DNA from: Salinimicrobium sp049680855
Lineage (GTDB): Bacteria; Bacteroidota; Bacteroidia; Flavobacteriales; Flavobacteriaceae
Direction of reading: 5' to 3'
Length of the DNA stretch: 64,000 nucleotides
Assembly (NCBI RefSeq): GCF_049680855.1
Contig: NZ_JBMPGS010000003.1
Coordinates: 62,001-126,000, forward strand
The translations under genes and the position numbers were made by a program. The number at the start of each line of letters is the position of its first letter. The first letter of the stretch is position 1. Of the stretch, positions 61,419 to 64,000 are shown in pieces. A model generated the notes under the pieces. That model ran no database searches. It saw only the letters and a list, made by a program, of their open reading frames with translations, and had not been told where the DNA came from.

Positions 61419-62147
61419 ATGAGAATATTAGTAACAAATGATGACGGAATTTACAGTCCGGGATTAAAATCCCTGGCCGAAGCTGCAACGAAGTATGGAG
61501 AAGTAATCGTTATGGCACCCGACATTGAACAGTCTTCTATGGGGCAGGCAATTACTTCGGGCAAACCCATAAAATATAAAAAATCACCCATTCATTTTGA
61601 AGGTATAGAAGCTTATAGGGTAAGCGGTACACCTGCAGATTGCGTAGCTCTGGGTGCTCACCTTTTTGAAAATATTGACCTGGTACTATCGGGAATCAAT
61701 ATAGGTGCCAACCTGGGAAATTCAGCCTGGCATTCCGGAACACTTTCCGCAGCACGACAAGCAGTCCTCTTCGGCATCCGCGGAATTGCCCTTAGTGTTT
61801 CTGTAGGAGAAGACGAGCCAGATTTTGAAGCGCTTGTTCCATATGTGGAGGCTTCCCTCGATGAGGTGGTATATGAAAAAGAGCGGGAATTGCTCAACAT
61901 TAATTTTCCGCGGCAACCAGAAGGAGAGATCGTATGGACAAAACAATCGGTACGCCATTACGACGGGAAAGTCCTGGAGCAAAAAGATCCCATGGGCCGA
62001 CAGAATTACTGGTTTACAGTGATTCCCATTGAGGAAGTAGATGAAGACACAGATCGTTGGGCAGTACGAAATGGCAAAACCAGTATCACGCCTATGATCC
62101 TCGATCTAACAGATAAAGAACATCTGAAAGAACGAACCGGCAGATAA
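61419..62147 (+). CDS. surE: SurE, 5'/3'-nucleotidase
   Basis: The 242-aa protein begins with the Mg site RILVTNDDGIYSPGLKSL. It has VMAPDIEQSSMGQAIT, SGTPADCVALGAH near residues 70-82, and GINIGANLGNSAWHSGTLSAARQA near residues 94-117. These are all SurE hallmarks. The enzyme dephosphorylates nucleoside monophosphates in the stationary-phase response. It is a single gene with a terminator at 62179-62211. Confidence 0.96.
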   Translation: MRILVTNDDGIYSPGLKSLAEAATKYGEVIVMAPDIEQSSMGQAITSGKPIKYKKSPIHFEGIEAYRVSGTPADCVALGAHLFENIDLVLSGINIGANLGNSAWHSGTLSAARQAVLFGIRGIALSVSVGEDEPDFEALVPYVEASLDEVVYEKERELLNINFPRQPEGEIVWTKQSVRHYDGKVLEQKDPMGRQNYWFTVIPIEEVDEDTDRWAVRNGKTSITPMILDLTDKEHLKERTGR

Positions 62148-62178
62148 ATTATTGAGATATATAAAACCGATAAGAAAG

Positions 62179-62211
62179 AGCCTGTAAAAAATCAAATGTA
62201 CAGGCTTTTTT
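62179..62211 (+). terminator. Intrinsic terminator after surE
   Basis: AGCCTGTA pairs with TACAGGCT over a 12-base loop and is followed by a T run. It lies 32 bases past surE. Confidence 0.88.
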
Positions 62212-62339
62212 CTGTAAGTTATTTAAGTGAATGCTAGAAAGAGAAAGAGCAGAAATAGTAATTTCCCGCCCTAGCGATCTTATAAAAAAAAATCAGATAA
62301 TTCTTTTGAAATCCATTGCACCGCTTTAGATTTGCAATA

Positions 62340-62432
62340 TAGATGGGGTGCTTGCCTTTTCGGCCGGCTGAGATGATACCCATGGGCACCAAAGCTCTGT
62401 ACCTGATCCGGGTAATGCCGGCGTAGGGATTT
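62340..62432 (+). promoter_or_regulatory. TPP riboswitch (THI element)
   Basis: The conserved core is plain: GATGGGGTGC, then GGCTGAGATGATACCC, ACCTGATCCGGGTAATGCCG and GCGTAGGGA. These are the segments of the thiamine pyrophosphate aptamer. It begins about 170 bases before a PnuC-like transporter gene, so that gene is likely controlled by thiamine. A weak stem (CATTATT / AATAATG) just before the gene may be the expression platform. Confidence 0.93.
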
Positions 62433-62511
62433 ATTTTCCAGCTTAGATCTTGCAAAGCAGCACCTGGTTCATCACCTCATTATTTTTTTAAATAATAATG
62501 AAGGCACAATT

Positions 62512-63099
62512 ATGCATTTAACCTGGTTGCAATTTTTAGGAACTACTTTTGGAGTCGCTCAGGTCCTTCTTGCAAGGAAAAATAACATCCACAATTACTT
62601 ATTCGGAATTATTTCAGTAATCATCAGTATCTGGGTGTTGTACGAATCCAGGCTGTACGCAGATATCCTGCTGCATTTATACTACCTGGTAATGAGCATT
62701 TACGGATGGTTTTACTGGAAGTTTGGTAAGGCGAAACAGTCTGCTCCAGTATCAAGGTCTACCAGAACTGAACATTTTAAAGCACTGGCAATTGCAACAG
62801 GCTGCTTTGCTCTTATGGCATGGTGGCTGGTATTTCACACCAACAGCGATGTCCCTATTTGGGATGCTGTGGTAAGCGCTTTTGCATGGGCCGGAATGTG
62901 GCTCATGGCCAAAAGAAAAATCGAAAATTGGATATACCTAAACATCAGCAACATTATTGCCATCCCTCTGCTTATTTATAAGGACCTGTACATCTACGCT
63001 GGGCTAACGGTTTTCTTGTTTCTTGTAGGTACTTCAGGTTATTTTAAATGGAAAAAATTAATAGAAAATGCACCAAAAGAACAATTTTCAGGAGCTTGA
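62512..63099 (+). CDS. pnuT: PnuC-family transporter, probably thiamine (PnuT)
   Basis: The 195-aa membrane protein has seven helices and PnuC family marks: EFLGTTFG-like WLQFLGTTFGVAQVLLARK, VLYESRLYADILLHLYYLVMSIYGWFYWKFG near residues 43-73, and NWIYLNISNIIAIPLLIYKDLY near residues 141-162. PnuC proteins carry nicotinamide riboside; related PnuT proteins carry thiamine. The upstream TPP riboswitch argues for PnuT here, an inference from context. Its last 32 bases overlap the start of the next gene. Confidence 0.9.
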   Translation: MHLTWLQFLGTTFGVAQVLLARKNNIHNYLFGIISVIISIWVLYESRLYADILLHLYYLVMSIYGWFYWKFGKAKQSAPVSRSTRTEHFKALAIATGCFALMAWWLVFHTNSDVPIWDAVVSAFAWAGMWLMAKRKIENWIYLNISNIIAIPLLIYKDLYIYAGLTVFLFLVGTSGYFKWKKLIENAPKEQFSGA

Positions 63100-64000
63100 A
63101 AAACAAGGTTTTGACGCAACATTTTTTTCTCCGGAAGTCCTTCGTATTATAGAAAGAAAAAATTTATGGAACCTGTGGGTACCGAAAAAATATGGCGGAC
63201 TGGAAATGTCATTTTCTGAAGGTCTTCAAATATTGAAGGAACTGGCTTTTATCGATGGCAGTCTTGGCTGGACGATTACTTTATGTAGCGGTGCAAACTA
63301 CTTTATTGGAAATTTAACTCCCGAAGCAGCAAAAGAAATTTTCATTAATTCCGAAAAACCTGTTTTAGGTGGAAGTGGCGGCATTTTGGGAACTGCTGAG
63401 AAAAAAGAAGCACTTTATGTCATTTCCGGAAACTGGCGCTACGCCACGGGAGCTCCTTATCTAACGCATTTCACATTAAATGCCAAAATTCTGGAGGAAG
63501 GAAAGGAAGTTCTAAATGATGATGGGTCTCAGAAGATACTTTCATTTGTACTTCCTAAAAAAGATGTCCAGATAGTTCAGGACTGGAATAGCATGGGCCT
63601 TAAAGCTACCGCAACGCACTCTTTTGAAGTGAAGGAAGTGACAGTCTCTGAGAAATACAGTTTTATATATGACCAGTTTTATCTTCCCCAGCCAATATTC
63701 AAAATCAATTTCTCCCTTTTTGCCGATCTCACTCTTTGGACCAATTATATAGGAATGGCCGAACATTTTTATGAAGAAGCTTTTAAAGAACTTCAAGCGC
63801 AAAAAATAAAGGATCTCAAAAATGTCATTTTTGAAGCCAATAATCAGCTTTTTCTCTACGCGAGGGAAATTGAAGAAATCACATTAAGGACCTCCAGTTT
63901 TTCAGAAGAATTTATTCAGAAAGTACACGAAGCTGCAACAAAGTCGGTGAAACAGCTTTCACAAAATATTATTGAAGTTTATCCTTTATTGGGTATAAAA
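63068..64000 (+). CDS. Acyl-CoA dehydrogenase-like flavoprotein (3' truncated by window end)
   Basis: An open frame starts ATG at 63068 and runs without a stop to the window end (over 310 codons). The N-terminal part has NLWNLWVPKKYGGLEMSFSE near residues 34-53 and LAFIDGSLGWTITLCSGANYF near residues 60-80. A central region with YVISGNWRYATGAPYLTHF near residues 119-137 follows. These are the patterns of acyl-CoA dehydrogenases and flavin-dependent monooxygenases of that fold. It overlaps the transporter by 32 bases and shares its TPP-controlled message. Its role in thiamine metabolism is unknown. A copy of the 17-bp palindrome is inside the gene at 63817-63833. Confidence 0.75.
   Translation, partial: MHQKNNFQELEKQGFDATFFSPEVLRIIERKNLWNLWVPKKYGGLEMSFSEGLQILKELAFIDGSLGWTITLCSGANYFIGNLTPEAAKEIFINSEKPVLGGSGGILGTAEKKEALYVISGNWRYATGAPYLTHFTLNAKILEEGKEVLNDDGSQKILSFVLPKKDVQIVQDWNSMGLKATATHSFEVKEVTVSEKYSFIYDQFYLPQPIFKINFSLFADLTLWTNYIGMAEHFYEEAFKELQAQKIKDLKNVIFEANNQLFLYAREIEEITLRTSSFSEEFIQKVHEAATKSVKQLSQNIIEVYPLLGIK
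63817..63833. repeat. Perfect 17-bp palindrome inside the acyl-CoA dehydrogenase-like gene
   Basis: CAAAAATGTCATTTTTG, two 8-base arms with one spacer base, within coding sequence. It shows the dispersed motif is not limited to intergenic DNA. Confidence 0.7.

Overview
The window looks like chromosome of a Bacteroidota species in the family Flavobacteriaceae, probably a marine relative of Gramella, Salegentibacter or Salinimicrobium (genus is inferred from gene content and style, not proven). Supporting signs are low GC, A-rich start regions with few Shine-Dalgarno sequences, Bacteroidetes-type -7 boxes (TAnnTTTG), many lipobox lipoproteins, a monomeric NADP-isocitrate dehydrogenase, a long glyceraldehyde-3-phosphate dehydrogenase, and a fused ThrA in a thrABC operon. 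There is no rRNA, no intact insertion sequence, no CRISPR array and no obvious prophage. One tRNA, tRNA-Pro(GGG), is present.

Layout. 1-9.4 kb: end of ribD, a HAD phosphatase, a DMT transporter, a YigZ-family gene, a YbgC-like thioesterase, the dnaA / phosphatase / methyltransferase cluster, and a leftward dapF-GNAT-mltG operon. 9.5-18.5 kb: an HtrA protease, gap, trmD, rplS with a structured leader, NADP-Idh and OxyR with both peroxide-sensing cysteines. 18.5-25.3 kb: small envelope and stress genes, PadR-PspC, thioredoxin reductase and a TRIC-like channel. 25.3-29.9 kb: a leftward three-subunit biotin-dependent acyl-CoA carboxylase operon. 30.2-31.2 kb: a rightward array of seven tiny genes. 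31.3-40.3 kb: cydAB, a sterol desaturase and a threonine operon led by a leader peptide. 40.4-46.9 kb: an AAA+/VWA pair, rhodaneses, hemolysin III and a VanX-like dipeptidase. 47.1-52.2 kb: a TPR histidine kinase and NarL-type regulator beside three copies of a conserved dyad element that flank a lipoprotein, an M57-like protease and a small membrane protein. 52.3-64 kb: an M16 peptidase, an MFS pump, the DUF2945/DUF3140 pair, tRNA-Pro, a YaiO-like barrel, a lipid kinase, surE, and a TPP riboswitch in front of a PnuC/PnuT transporter and an acyl-CoA dehydrogenase-like gene that runs off the window.

The best candidate for an undescribed system is the array at 30183-31173. It holds seven consecutive open frames of 27, 29 or 44 codons, all ending in the same basic/aromatic signature (N-x-W-[TY]-[EN]-[KR]-[RK]-R-Y-[AG]). 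Four are near-identical 27-mers in exact 136-bp tandem units. Two 44-aa paralogues bracket the set and an intrinsic terminator closes it. Other items worth following are the CCCGTA-N7-TACGGG element repeated next to the two-component system, a dispersed 17-bp palindrome CAAAAATGnCATTTTTG, a histidine kinase whose only sensible start codon is AUA, a threonine leader peptide, and a small MITE-like inverted-repeat element after gap.
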